47,860 nucleotides of DNA from NCBI RefSeq assembly GCF_000819985.1, contig NZ_CDBZ01000006.1, positions 920 through 48,779 of the forward strand, read 5' to 3'. Below the pieces are notes generated by a model. The model was given only the letters and a program-made list of their open reading frames with translations. It was not told the origin of the DNA and searched no databases. How positions within the stretch are numbered: the stretch's first letter is position 1; every line of letters starts with the position of its first letter. The position numbers and the translations under genes are program-made. This document shows, in pieces, positions 26,871 through 37,441 of this stretch. Source of the DNA: Aeromonas media. GTDB taxonomy: Bacteria; Pseudomonadota; Gammaproteobacteria; Enterobacterales; Aeromonadaceae.

Positions 26871-27365
26871 TCAGGGACGCAGGGACTTGTCCGCACGGGA
26901 GATACCGCAGACACCAGAGCGCACCACCTCGATGATCTCGTTGGTCTGGGCGGCAGTCTTGATGAAGGCGTCCAGCTTCTCGCTGGTGCCCACCAGCTGC
27001 ACTGTGTACTGCTCGGGGGTGACGTCCACAATCTGGCCACGGAAGATATCCGCCAGCCGTTTCAGCTCGTCGCGGGCACCACCGGCGGCGCGTGCCTTGA
27101 CCAGGGCGATCTCCCGCTCGATGTGCTCCCCTTCGCTCAAATCGCACACCTTGAGCACGTCCACCAGCTTGTGCAACTGCTTCTGGATCTGCTCCAGCAC
27201 CCGCTCGTCACCCATGGTGACGATGGTCATGCGCGACAGGGTGGGATCCTCGGTGGGGGCCACCGTCAGGGTCTCGATGTTGTAGCCGCGCTGGGAGAAG
27301 AGGCCCACCACACGGCTCAGGGCGCCGGATTCGTTCTCCAGCAGAACGGAAATTATATGTCTCAT
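26871..27365 (-). CDS. ilvH: Acetolactate synthase III, regulatory subunit
   Basis: This 164-residue subunit binds valine and activates and feedback-regulates IlvI. An N-terminal ACT domain ([21 protein letters not shown]) is followed by the conserved C-terminal domain ([18 protein letters not shown]). The ATG at 27365 shares one base with the ilvI stop (TGATG), so translation is coupled. A longer frame upstream overlaps ilvI and is not used. Confidence 0.95.
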   Translation of the reverse strand: MRHIISVLLENESGALSRVVGLFSQRGYNIETLTVAPTEDPTLSRMTIVTMGDERVLEQIQKQLHKLVDVLKVCDLSEGEHIEREIALVKARAAGGARDELKRLADIFRGQIVDVTPEQYTVQLVGTSEKLDAFIKTAAQTNEIIEVVRSGVCGISRADKSLRP

Positions 27366-29083
27366 CAGGTCCTCTCCGTCTTGCTCAGCCACATCTCGTC
27401 CATGGCACCGAACTTTATCTGCATCGGATAAACGTGTTCATCCGGGTCGACCGAGATGTCCATGAACACCAGCCGATCCTTCATGGCGAACGCCTTCTCC
27501 ATGGCGCTCTCCAGCTCGGCCGGATCGCTCACCGCGATGCCGACGTGGCCATAGGCTTCCGCCAGCTTGACGAAGTCCGGCAGGGATTCCATGTAGGAGT
27601 GGCTGTGACGGCCGCCGTAGAACATCTTCTGCCACTGCTTGACCATGCCCAGCGCGCGGTTGTTGATGGAGATGATCTTGATGGGCACCCCGTACTGCAT
27701 GCAGGTGGAGAGCTCCTGGATGTTCATCTGCACAGAGCCGTCGCCGGTGACGCAGCAGACCACGGCATCCGGGTTGGCAAACTGGGCCCCCATGGCGGCG
27801 GGAATGCCGAAGCCCATGGTGCCGAGACCGCCGGAGTTGATCCACTGGCGCGGCTTGGCGAACGGGTAGTAGAGGGCGGCAAACATCTGGTGCTGGCCCA
27901 CGTCGGAGGCGACGAAGGCCTCCCCCTTGGTCACCTTATAGAGCGCCTCTATGACCTGCTGCGGCTTGATCAGGGTGGGGTGGGTCTCGTAGGCCAGGCA
28001 GTTGCGGGAGCGCCACTGATCGATCTGGCTCCACCAGTCCGCCAGCGCCTGCTTGTCGTTGTCGAAGCCGCACTCGCGGATCACTTCCAGCATCTGCTCC
28101 AGCACGGTTTCCACCGAGCCGACGATGGGCACATGGGCCTGCACCGTCTTGGAGATGGAGGTGGGGTCTATGTCGATGTGGACTATGGTCGCATTGGGGC
28201 AGAACTTGCTCACGTTGTTGGTGACGCGGTCATCGAAGCGGGCACCCACGGCGAAGATGAGATCCGCGTTGTGCATGCTCTTGTTCGCTTCGAAGGTGCC
28301 GTGCATGCCGAGCATACCGATGAACTGCGGATGGGTACCGCTGAAGGCCCCCAGCCCCATGAGGGTGGTGGTCACCGGCAGGTTCAGCAGCTCCGCCAGC
28401 TTGGTCACCAGATGATCCGCATTGGCGTTGATGGCGCCACCGCCCACGTACATGACCGGGCGGCTCGCCTCGGTCAGCAGCTTGGCAGCACGCTTGATCT
28501 GGCCCTTGTGTCCGGCCTTGGTCGGATTGTAGGAGCGCAGGGAAACGGACTCGGGATACTGGTAGGGGAATTTCTCTTTCGGGTTCTGCACGTCCTTGGG
28601 CAAGTCCACCACCACGGGCCCCGGGCGGCCACTGGCGGCAATGTAGTAGGCCTTCTTGATGGCCTCTGGAATCTCGCTGGCCTTCTTGCACAAGAAGCTG
28701 TGCTTCACCACAGGGCGGGAGATGCCGATCATGTCGGTCTCCTGGAACGCGTCCTCCCCTATCATGCTGGTCGGCACCTGACCGGACAGGATCACCAGGG
28801 GGATCGAGTCCATGTAGGCGGTGGCGATGCCGGTGATGCAGTTGGTGGCGCCGGGACCCGAGGTCACCAGCACAGTGCCCACCTTGCCGGTGGAGCGGGC
28901 GTAACCGTCCGCCATGTGCACCGCGGCCTGCTCGTGCCGCACCAGGACATGCTCCATCTTGCCGTTTTCGAAGAGAGCGTCATAGATGTCGAGCACTGAG
29001 CCACCAGGGTAGCCGAAAACGTGTTCCACTCCCTGATCTTCCAGCGCTCTAACCACCATCTGGGCGCCTGATAACATCTCCAT
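27365..29083 (-). CDS. ilvI: Acetolactate synthase III, catalytic subunit
   Basis: This 572-residue thiamine-diphosphate enzyme forms acetolactate or acetohydroxybutyrate in valine, leucine and isoleucine synthesis. The catalytic Glu51 is in [16 protein letters not shown]. The ThDP-Mg motif GDGSVQMN ends in INN, and FAD-binding sequence is typical. GGAGGG lies 7 nt upstream of the ATG at 29083. It is followed by ilvH with a one-base overlap. The long upstream region is structured and is described separately. In E. coli ilvIH is under Lrp control. Confidence 0.96.
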   Translation of the reverse strand: MEMLSGAQMVVRALEDQGVEHVFGYPGGSVLDIYDALFENGKMEHVLVRHEQAAVHMADGYARSTGKVGTVLVTSGPGATNCITGIATAYMDSIPLVILSGQVPTSMIGEDAFQETDMIGISRPVVKHSFLCKKASEIPEAIKKAYYIAASGRPGPVVVDLPKDVQNPKEKFPYQYPESVSLRSYNPTKAGHKGQIKRAAKLLTEASRPVMYVGGGAINANADHLVTKLAELLNLPVTTTLMGLGAFSGTHPQFIGMLGMHGTFEANKSMHNADLIFAVGARFDDRVTNNVSKFCPNATIVHIDIDPTSISKTVQAHVPIVGSVETVLEQMLEVIRECGFDNDKQALADWWSQIDQWRSRNCLAYETHPTLIKPQQVIEALYKVTKGEAFVASDVGQHQMFAALYYPFAKPRQWINSGGLGTMGFGIPAAMGAQFANPDAVVCCVTGDGSVQMNIQELSTCMQYGVPIKIISINNRALGMVKQWQKMFYGGRHSHSYMESLPDFVKLAEAYGHVGIAVSDPAELESAMEKAFAMKDRLVFMDISVDPDEHVYPMQIKFGAMDEMWLSKTERT

Positions 29084-29424
29084 GATAAAGCCCTCCAGGC
29101 TTTGCTCCGTTAAGCGAAAGCTACCGACAGTCCGCTGCTTCCCGGCAGCGCCGATCCGTCTCTTGTTGTTGTCTGCATCCAGACCAGGCGAGTTCGGAGC
29201 CGTCGATAGTAGAAAAATAGGTTTTTTCCATCATTCACCCGAAAAGCGGGTGAAAAACCAACTTAACCCGCTTGTGAACGCTTGTCCACGGCTTTGTCTG
29301 AGCAGAACAGTCATAAATTTCAAACAGCTATTAACATTCAGTGACTTGGTCACCAGACCGGAAACAAAGCGGGGAGTATGGGGGGGAAACTAGCGGATCA
29401 TGCTGCCAATCAGGATAGAGATGG
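29084..29424 (-). promoter_or_regulatory. ilvI leader and promoter region
   Basis: About 340 bp without an assigned gene. On the minus strand a strong inverted repeat, TTCACCCG-N5-CGGGTGAA, lies at 29234-29254. It can be extended by outer GGTTTTT/AAAAACC pairing (29221-29260). An ORF begins at its edge (ATG 29234, 37 codons, [12 protein letters not shown]) but lacks runs of Leu, Ile or Val codons, so classical attenuation is not evident. A second hairpin CGCTGC-N6-GCAGCG lies about 60 nt before ilvI. GTGAC-TTG-GTCAC at about 29341 is a short palindrome. An Lrp-type control region is plausible but unproven. Confidence 0.4.
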
Positions 29425-29455
29425 AAATAAATGGCCCGCCCCCAGAGGGCGGGCC
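29425..29455 (-). terminator. Terminator of the PAP2-glycosyltransferase cluster
   Basis: GGCCCGCCC pairs with GGGCGGGCC; on the minus strand ATTTATTT follows, shortly after the 50-codon gene. Confidence 0.85.
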
Positions 29456-29472
29456 GTCAAAACCATAACGTT

Positions 29473-29625
29473 TTAGTGCTCGTCTTCCGGCTCCGCCAGC
29501 CAGATCTGCTGATCCGGATCCGTCTCTTCACAGACCGAGATGCTGACCCCCATGTCGAGCAGCTCATGCAGGGTGAGATTGTCTGCCAGGGTCATGGTGT
29601 CGCCGTTTTCATTGGTAAAGCGCAT
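29473..29625 (-). CDS. Small acidic protein, 50 residues
   Basis: An ATG at 29625 with GGAGAGGACGG upstream opens a 50-codon frame beginning MRFTNENGDTMTLADNLTLH and ending AEPEDEH. It is strongly acidic, with no membrane segment or cysteine pair, and I recognise no family. Its start is 35 nt after the glycosyltransferase stop on the same strand and it is directly followed by a strong terminator. That makes it a believable last gene of that operon. Confidence 0.6.
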   Translation of the reverse strand: MRFTNENGDTMTLADNLTLHELLDMGVSISVCEETDPDQQIWLAEPEDEH

Positions 29626-29660
29626 GGTGTCCGTCCTCTCCTTGGTGGGATCAATTCAGT

Positions 29661-30770
29661 CTAGTCAAAGGCGCTGAGTTGCGATAACCAGGGACGGGAC
29701 AATGCCGGGTTGCCCGCCAACTCGCTAAGGCGATCGCACACCTCCTCCGGAAAGAGGGTCCTGGCCCACAGGCGGCGGGAGAGAGACTCAATATCTTCCT
29801 CGGTACCGGCCAGCAGCCAGTCGGCCAGCGCCCCCGCCACATCGGGGTAATGCACTCTGCCGGGTGCCGGTGCCTCCAGCCAGGCTCTCACCGCATTGAC
29901 ATCCAGCGTCTCCATCAACTGGGCCAGCCCTATCAACTCCAGCGTCCTGCCGTTGGTCAGCTGCTCGAACTGGCCGCCCAGAGGCTTGACCAAGAGCTTC
30001 TTGCCCAGCGACAGCGCCTCCGAGGCCAGTTCAAACCCCGCATTGCTGATGACACCCCGGCAACCGGCCAGCGCCAACTTGAAGCCCTCACGGGCCGCCG
30101 GTTCGAAGCGGATGTTGCGCCATTGACTGGCCTTGCGAAGACCGGGGTGAAAGCAGACGAATCGCTGCTGGCTGAAGCGCGACAACAGCGCAGCTATCTG
30201 CTCTGTCTGCTCGAATGGCAGATAGACCAGGATCTGCTGGTTGTCCGGAACCGGGGTCATGGGATCTATGATGGGGGGCAGCAGCGGCTGACCGAAATGG
30301 AACCAGTGCAACCCCAGAGAGCGGCTCACCGGGGCGAAGTGGCGCATCAGCTGACGGTTGAAACCACTCTCCCCCCAGCGCGGAATGGGCCAGTCGAAGC
30401 TGGCCTGATGGCTGATGGTCAGACTGGTTTTTTGCCAGCGCCGGGCTGCATGGGCACTGAGTGGCTCAAAATCGCTGATCACCAGATCGTAATCCCGGCA
30501 ATCCAGCGCTCGCATGTCCTGCCAGAAGCGCAGGGGAGAGAGTCCCTTGAGGGTACGCCAGCCCGAGATGCAGCCCTGATGGCTGACGAAACTGATGCCG
30601 GGAAAGGTGCGGTACTCCCCGAACTCCCCCATCTCGAAGTAGCCGTCGGCGGCGCGCCCGCTGAACAGGTAGTCGACCTCTATCCCCCTGGCCTTCAGGG
30701 CGCGCGCCAGAGTCCTGCTGCGGCTGATATGACCGTTGCCGGTCCCCTGTACCCCGAACAGTATCCTCAT
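29661..30770 (-). CDS. MJ1255/VC2487-type glycosyltransferase
   Basis: This 369-residue GT-B-fold protein begins MRILFGVQGTGNGHISRSRT, a glycine-rich loop typical of UDP-sugar transferases. Its C-terminal half has CRGVISNAGFELASEALSLG, the sugar-nucleotide-binding region. The sequence fits the MJ1255/VC2487 family of putative glycosyltransferases, whose acceptor is unknown. The start at 30770 overlaps the stop of the PAP2 gene by ATGA; a frame extending to 30794 is unlikely. The paired PAP2 phosphatase suggests work on a lipid-linked or membrane glycoconjugate, which is inference. Confidence 0.82.
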   Translation of the reverse strand: MRILFGVQGTGNGHISRSRTLARALKARGIEVDYLFSGRAADGYFEMGEFGEYRTFPGISFVSHQGCISGWRTLKGLSPLRFWQDMRALDCRDYDLVISDFEPLSAHAARRWQKTSLTISHQASFDWPIPRWGESGFNRQLMRHFAPVSRSLGLHWFHFGQPLLPPIIDPMTPVPDNQQILVYLPFEQTEQIAALLSRFSQQRFVCFHPGLRKASQWRNIRFEPAAREGFKLALAGCRGVISNAGFELASEALSLGKKLLVKPLGGQFEQLTNGRTLELIGLAQLMETLDVNAVRAWLEAPAPGRVHYPDVAGALADWLLAGTEEDIESLSRRLWARTLFPEEVCDRLSELAGNPALSRPWLSQLSAFD

Positions 30771-31270
30771 CCCTGGCTCCAGCCGAGCGCCCACAGGGCG
30801 CAGCCGCCCCCGAGCAGGGCGCCGGCCACCAGATCGCTCAGATAGTGCACCCCGAGCAGCAGGCGCGACGCCCCGACCAATATGGCCCAGAGAAACAACA
30901 GCGGCGCCCAGAGCGGAAAACTTGCCGCCAGCACGGTGGCCATCAGGAAGGCGGCGGCGGTATGGCCGGAGGGCAGGCTGTAGCGATCGGAGGGGGTGAT
31001 GAAGACCGGCAAGCCCACGGGGCGCTGACGTCTCAGGGCATTCTTAAGCAGCAGATAGAGCGGCAGCTCGGCGGCAAAGGCCAGCAGGGCGACTTGCACC
31101 ACTTCCCGCTGCGCCTCTCCCTGCCACCAGAGCAGGGCGGCCAGCACAGCGTAGAGGGGGCCGTCACCGGTGCGGGAGATGAGCCGGCTGATCCTGGCCT
31201 GTGGCCCGTTGTAGGGATGAAGCAGACAGACGCGGCACACCCGCAGGTCCCATTGCTGGATCTTGTTCAT
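30767..31270 (-). CDS. PAP2-family membrane phosphatase
   Basis: This 167-residue membrane protein has several hydrophobic segments and the three phosphatase motifs: KNALRRQRP, PSGH, and SRLLLGVHYLSD. Such enzymes remove phosphate from lipids such as undecaprenyl diphosphate or phosphatidylglycerol phosphate. AGGAGG lies about 4 nt before the ATG at 31270. It is translationally coupled to the following glycosyltransferase gene by ATGA. The exact substrate cannot be told from sequence. Confidence 0.87.
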   Translation of the reverse strand: MNKIQQWDLRVCRVCLLHPYNGPQARISRLISRTGDGPLYAVLAALLWWQGEAQREVVQVALLAFAAELPLYLLLKNALRRQRPVGLPVFITPSDRYSLPSGHTAAAFLMATVLAASFPLWAPLLFLWAILVGASRLLLGVHYLSDLVAGALLGGGCALWALGWSQG

Positions 31271-31364
31271 CACGCCTCCTGCTCCTGAGTCTTGCCTGCA
31301 GACTAGGGCGCTGGAGTGACACTTGGTTGAAGGAGAGATAACAGATTTGTGAAATGAGCTATGC

Positions 31365-31390
31365 AAAAAAGGGCCATGCGGCCCTTTTTT
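31365..31390. terminator. Strong symmetrical terminator
   Basis: AAAAAAGGGCC pairs with GGCCCTTTTTT around ATGC. On the minus strand it lies just after the TetR gene, which it probably serves. Confidence 0.9.
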
Positions 31391-31410
31391 CAGTTTTTAC
31401 CCGGGAAGAC

Positions 31411-32034
31411 TCAGTTCAGGGAACCGCGCAGGCCGTTCTCCATCAACTGGCAGTTGTGGGCCGCCAACCGGCTCATGAAACTCTCGTCCACCGTCAGGCC
31501 GAACACCTGCTCGTAGAGATCCTTCATCACGAAGGGCTGCCACATCATGCTGAGGAAGGAGATCTTCAGCATCTCGGGATCCAGGTTGTCGCCCAGCTGG
31601 CCATTGGAGCGCATGGATTCGAGCAGGGCATCGAACTGGGGCAGTTGACGCTCCAGCAGACGATTCAACACAAAATCCCGCCCTGGGCTTTTTTCGGTTG
31701 ATAATGCGCTGGAGATGGCGGAAGTCAGCTCGCTGTTTGGCGCCATCACCTGATAGTAGGTATTGAGCAGATCAGTCAGGCTGCGGTTGCTGCTCTCGTC
31801 ATGCCAGGCCTGATCCAGCGGCTCGGCCACATCCCCCAGCACCGCCTTGTAGAGGCCCTCTTTGCTGCCGAAGTAGTAATGGATCATCGCCAGATTGGAG
31901 CCTGCCAGCTCGGCGATCTCGCGGGTCGTCACCTTGCTGTAGGGGGTGTTGAGAAAACGTTCGCGTGCGGCGGCGAGCAGCTTGTCACGAATGTCGGAAC
32001 GTCCGACCGGACGGCCAGGTCTGCGTTTTTCCAT
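31411..32034 (-). CDS. TetR-family transcriptional regulator
   Basis: This 207-residue regulator has an N-terminal helix-turn-helix (RERFLNTPYSKVTTREIAEL, then AGSNLAMIHYYFGSKEGLYK). Its ligand-binding domain is not recognisable. The start at 32034 (MEKRRPGRP) is supported by GAGG 7 nt upstream; the frame is open far upstream but that part is not protein-like. It is divergent from leuL-leuABCD, but nothing ties it to leucine. It ends in a symmetrical terminator. Confidence 0.88.
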   Translation of the reverse strand: MEKRRPGRPVGRSDIRDKLLAAARERFLNTPYSKVTTREIAELAGSNLAMIHYYFGSKEGLYKAVLGDVAEPLDQAWHDESSNRSLTDLLNTYYQVMAPNSELTSAISSALSTEKSPGRDFVLNRLLERQLPQFDALLESMRSNGQLGDNLDPEMLKISFLSMMWQPFVMKDLYEQVFGLTVDESFMSRLAAHNCQLMENGLRGSLN

Positions 32035-32269
32035 GGAATACCTCAGATAATTCAGCAAGGGCTGATAAGTCGATCTGATTGTGCGGGTGATCGAGTACAG
32101 CAGGAACGACCAGATAATCAGGCATGAACCGAATATGGGACAAGGAAATTTGCACTCCTTTACAATCCGATTAAATAACACAGTGAATTGAACCTGTCCT
32201 TTCGAGTTGACACAGCATAAAAATCTCGATATTGGTAGTAGCGTTATCGACTGGAAGGATTGAGTCATC
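32035..32269 (+). promoter_or_regulatory. leu operon promoter region
   Basis: The spacer between the TetR gene and leuL is AT-rich. A consensus -35 hexamer TTGACA lies at 32207-32212. A -10 candidate GATATT follows after 15 nt and TATTGG after 17 nt. The rest of the spacer may carry the divergent TetR promoter. I see no other recognisable site. Confidence 0.45.
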
Positions 32270-32335
32270 ATGCATATTGCCGCTCCGCTACTACTGCTCC
32301 CCCTAATCGCGACTTCTCGCGCGGGATCCTTGTAG
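32270..32335 (+). CDS. leuL: leu operon leader peptide LeuL
   Basis: A 21-residue peptide MHIAAPLLLLPLIATS... encoded from 32270 contains a cluster of leucine codons CTA CTA CTG CTC, then CTA. Rare CTA codons make ribosome stalling sensitive to charged tRNA-Leu. An AAGGA lies about 10 nt upstream. It is followed by an attenuator hairpin before leuA, the classical arrangement of leucine attenuation. It is too short to be found by ordinary gene callers. Confidence 0.85.
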   Translation: MHIAAPLLLLPLIATSRAGSL

Positions 32336-32393
32336 CCGGGCTAAGGCATAGCCGGAATTTACAAAAACCCGTGCACCCCGCACGGGTTTTTTT
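32308..32393 (+). promoter_or_regulatory. leu attenuator with terminator and antiterminator pairings
   Basis: The terminator stem CCCGTGC/GCACGGG (32368-32386) is followed by seven T residues. An earlier segment GCGCGGG (32319-32325), inside leuL, can pair with CCCGTGC (32368-32374) to form an antiterminator. CGCG at 32308-32311 can pair with CGCG at 32318-32321 and thereby release the terminator. Stalling at the leucine codons of leuL would block the first pairing and favour the antiterminator, allowing leuABCD transcription. Confidence 0.8.
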
Positions 32394-33958
32394 ATGCCAA
32401 TGCAGGATGCACGCACCGAACTTAGGAAGAGGGAAGTCACATGTCAGATCGAGTCATCATATTCGATACCACCTTGCGTGATGGCGAGCAGGCGCTGTCG
32501 GCCAGCTTGACGGTCAAGGAGAAGCTGCAGATTGCCCAGGCGCTGGAACGACTCGGTGTCGACATCATGGAAGTGGGCTTCCCTGTCTCCTCCCCCGGTG
32601 ATTTTCAATCGGTGCAGACCATAGCCCGCCACATCAAGAACAGCCGTGTCTGCGCCCTGGCCCGCGCCCTGCCCAAAGACATCGATGCCGCCGGCGAAGC
32701 CTTGCGGGTCGCCGAAGCCTTCCGTATCCACACCTTTATCTCCACCTCCTCCATCCACGTCGAAAGCAAACTGAAGAAGAGTTTCGAAGACGTGCTGGAG
32801 ATGGGGGTCGGCGCCATCAAGCACGCCCTGCGCTACACAGACGACGTGGAGTTCTCCTGCGAGGATGCGGGCCGCACACCGATTGATAATCTCTGCCGCA
32901 TGGTGGAGGCCGCCATCAAGGCGGGGGCCCGCACCATCAACATCCCGGATACCGTGGGCTACACGGTGCCGACCGAATTCTCCGGCATCATCCAGACCCT
33001 GTTCAACCGAGTGCCGAACATAGACCAGGCCATCATCTCGGTGCACTGCCACGACGATCTGGGCCTCTCGGTGGCCAACTCCATCGGTGCCGTACAGATG
33101 GGGGCGCGTCAGATAGAGTGCACCATCAACGGCATCGGCGAGCGGGCGGGCAACTGCTCCCTGGAAGAGGTGGCGATGATCCTGAAAACCCGCGCCGACC
33201 TGCTCGGGGTGCACACCAACATCCGCCACAACGAGATCCATCGCACCAGCACGCTCGTCAGTCAGCTGTGCAACATGCCGGTGCAGCCGAACAAGGCCAT
33301 CGTCGGGGCCAACGCCTTCTCCCACAGCTCCGGCATCCATCAGGACGGCGTGCTCAAGGCCAAGAACACCTACGAAATCATCACCCCCGAGAGCATCGGC
33401 CTCACCCAGAACAACCTCAACATGACCTCCCGCTCCGGCCGCCACGTGATCAAGCACCGCATGGAGAGCATGGGCTACGCCGAGAGCAGCTACGATCTCG
33501 ACCACCTCTACGGCAAATTCCTGGTCCTGGCCGACAAGAAGGGGCAGGTGTTCGATTACGATCTCGAGGCGCTGGCCTTCTTCAGCCAAATCCACGAGGA
33601 GCCCGAGCACTTCAAGCTGGAGTACCTCGGGGTGCAGAGCGGCAGCTCTGTGCTGGCCACCGCCTCGGTCAAGCTCAAGGTGGGTCAGGATCTGATCTGC
33701 GAAGCGGCCACCGGCAACGGCCCTGTGGATGCTGTCTACCAGTGCATCAACCGCATCACCGGCTACGAGATCCGCATCGACAAGTACGAGCTCAAGGGCA
33801 AGGGGGAAGGCAAGAACGCCCTCGGCCAGGTCGACATAGTCGCCGAATACAAGGGTCGCAAATTCCATGGCATGGGGCTGGCAACCGACATCATAGAGTC
33901 CTCGGCCCAGGCCCTGGTCCATGTCATCAACAGCATCTGGCGTGCCGATCAGGTCGCC

Positions 33959-35287
<1,329 letters not shown>

Positions 35288-35319
35288 GCCACGCAGCACA
35301 TAACAAGGAATACAGAGCA

Positions 35320-36717
35320 ATGTCCAAGACCCTCTATCAGAAAGTGTTCGACGCCCACGTGGTCCAGGAAGTGGAAGGGGAAACCCCCCTCATCTACATC
35401 GACCGCCACCTGGTGCATGAAGTGACCAGCCCGCAGGCGTTCGACGGCCTGCGCGCCATGAAGCGCCCGCTGCGCCGCCCGGATCTGACCTGGGCCACCA
35501 TGGATCACAACGTCTCCACCACCACCAAGGACATCGCCGCCTCCGGCGAGATGGCCCGCATCCAGATGGAGACTCTGGCCGCCAACTGCAAGGAGTTCGG
35601 GGTCCGTCTCTACGATCTCAACCACAAATACCAGGGCATAGTCCACGTGATGGGTCCCGAGCTCGGCATCACTCTGCCCGGCACCACCATCGTCTGCGGC
35701 GACTCCCACACCGCCACTCATGGCGCCTTCGGGTCGCTCGCGTTTGGCATCGGTACTTCCGAAGTGGAACATGTGATGGCGACCCAGACCCTGAAGCAGG
35801 GCCGGGCCAAGACCATGCGTATCTCTGTCAACGGCAAGCTGGCCGAAGGCATCAGCGCGAAAGACGTGGTGCTGGCCATCATAGGCAAGGTCGGCGCTGC
35901 CGGCGGTACCGGTTATGTGGTGGAGTTCGCAGGCGATGCCATCACGGGTCTCTCCATGGAAGGGCGCATGACGGTGTGCAACATGGCCATCGAGCTCGGC
36001 GCCAAGGCAGGCATGATAGCACCGGACCAGACCACCATCGACTACATCCAGGGCAAGGTATTCGCCCCCACCGGCGAGGCGCTGGCGAAGGCCATCGCCT
36101 ACTGGCAAACCCTCAAGAGCGATGCCGATGCCAGATTCGATGCCGAAGTGGTGCTGGACGCCGCCGCCATCGCCCCTCAGGTGACCTGGGGCACCAACCC
36201 GGGCCAGGTGATTGCCGTCAATGAACCCATTCCTGCGCCGGAGTCGTTTGCCGACCTGATGGAGCAGCAGTCCGCCCGCAAGGCGCTTGCCTACATGGAC
36301 TTGCAACCGGGCCAGAAGCTCTGTGATGTCACCATCGACAAGGTGTTCATCGGCTCCTGCACCAACAGCCGCATCGAGGATCTGCGCGCCGCCGCCGCCA
36401 TCGCCCGTGGCCGCAAGGTGGCCGCCGGGGTACAGGCCCTGGTGGTGCCGGGCTCCGAGCAGGTGAAGGCCCAGGCCGAAGCCGAGGGGCTGGACAAGAT
36501 CTTCCTCGAGGCGGGTTTTGAGTGGCGCCTGCCCGGCTGCTCCATGTGTCTGGCCATGAACAACGACCGGCTGCAACCGGGGGAGCGCTGCGCCTCCACC
36601 AGCAACCGCAACTTCGAAGGGCGTCAGGGCCGTGCCGGCCGCACCCACCTGGTGAGCCCGGCCATGGCCGCCGCCGCCGCCGTCACCGGCCGCTTCGCCG
36701 ACATTCGCGCACTCTAA
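35320..36717 (+). CDS. leuC: 3-isopropylmalate dehydratase, large subunit
   Basis: This 465-residue aconitase-family subunit, with LeuD, isomerises 2- to 3-isopropylmalate. The [4Fe-4S] cysteines lie in [13 protein letters not shown] and [16 protein letters not shown] and [13 protein letters not shown] bind substrate. AAGGA precedes the ATG by about 10 nt. It lies 32 nt after leuB and 12 nt before leuD. Confidence 0.96.
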   Translation: MSKTLYQKVFDAHVVQEVEGETPLIYIDRHLVHEVTSPQAFDGLRAMKRPLRRPDLTWATMDHNVSTTTKDIAASGEMARIQMETLAANCKEFGVRLYDLNHKYQGIVHVMGPELGITLPGTTIVCGDSHTATHGAFGSLAFGIGTSEVEHVMATQTLKQGRAKTMRISVNGKLAEGISAKDVVLAIIGKVGAAGGTGYVVEFAGDAITGLSMEGRMTVCNMAIELGAKAGMIAPDQTTIDYIQGKVFAPTGEALAKAIAYWQTLKSDADARFDAEVVLDAAAIAPQVTWGTNPGQVIAVNEPIPAPESFADLMEQQSARKALAYMDLQPGQKLCDVTIDKVFIGSCTNSRIEDLRAAAAIARGRKVAAGVQALVVPGSEQVKAQAEAEGLDKIFLEAGFEWRLPGCSMCLAMNNDRLQPGERCASTSNRNFEGRQGRAGRTHLVSPAMAAAAAVTGRFADIRAL

Positions 36718-36729
36718 GAGGAAACAGCG

Positions 36730-37329
36730 ATGACAGGATTCAAACAGCATAAAGGGATCGTCGTCCCCCTCGACAGCGCCAACGTCGACACCGACGCCAT
36801 CATTCCCAAGCAGTTTTTGCAGAAGGTCAACCGCATCGGTTTTGGCAAGCACCTGTTCCACGACTGGCGCTTCCTGGACGATGCAGGCCAGCAGCCGAAC
36901 CCCGAGTTTGTGCTGAACCAGCCGCAATTCGCCGGCGCCAGCATACTGCTGGCCAGGGAGAACTTCGGCTGCGGCTCGAGCCGCGAGCACGCCCCCTGGG
37001 CGCTGGCGGACTACGGCTTCAAGACCATCATTGCCCCGAGCTTTGCCGACATCTTCTACGGCAACGCCATCAACAACGGCATGGTGCCGGTACGCCTGAA
37101 AGAAGAAGAGGTCGAGGCCCTGTTCCAGCTGGTTGCCGCCCAGCCGGGTATCGAGATCGACGTGGATCTGGAGGCGAACCAGGTGCGCGCCGGTGAGCTC
37201 AGCTTCAGTTTCGAGATCGACGAGTTTCGCCGCTACTGCCTGCTCAACGGGCTGGATGCCATCGGCCTGACCCTGCAGCACGAGGCCGCCATCAGCGCCT
37301 TCGAGGCGAAACAGCCGAGCTGGATCTGA
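36730..37329 (+). CDS. leuD: 3-isopropylmalate dehydratase, small subunit
   Basis: This 199-residue swivel-domain subunit completes the LeuCD isomerase. [28 protein letters not shown] and [13 protein letters not shown] are the conserved motifs. GAGG lies 7 nt before the ATG. It is the last leu gene and is followed by a terminator. Confidence 0.96.
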   Translation: MTGFKQHKGIVVPLDSANVDTDAIIPKQFLQKVNRIGFGKHLFHDWRFLDDAGQQPNPEFVLNQPQFAGASILLARENFGCGSSREHAPWALADYGFKTIIAPSFADIFYGNAINNGMVPVRLKEEEVEALFQLVAAQPGIEIDVDLEANQVRAGELSFSFEIDEFRRYCLLNGLDAIGLTLQHEAAISAFEAKQPSWI

Positions 37330-37359
37330 CGCGCCAGCTGCAAGAAAACGAGTAGAATC

Positions 37360-37387
37360 AACAGGGAGCCGAGGCTCCCTGTTTTAT
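37360..37387 (+). terminator. Terminator of leuABCD
   Basis: ACAGGGAGCC pairs with GGCTCCCTGT around GA, followed by TTTATT. Confidence 0.9.
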
Positions 37388-37441
37388 TGTCGGGTCGCTG
37401 TACAAGGCCCGCCACCTCTGCATGTCCGACAGGAGACACCT

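Noticed and set aside
29082-29393. 103-codon plus-strand frame opposite the ilvI leader
   Set aside because: No ribosome site, no domain, and it begins inside the ilvI start region on the other strand.
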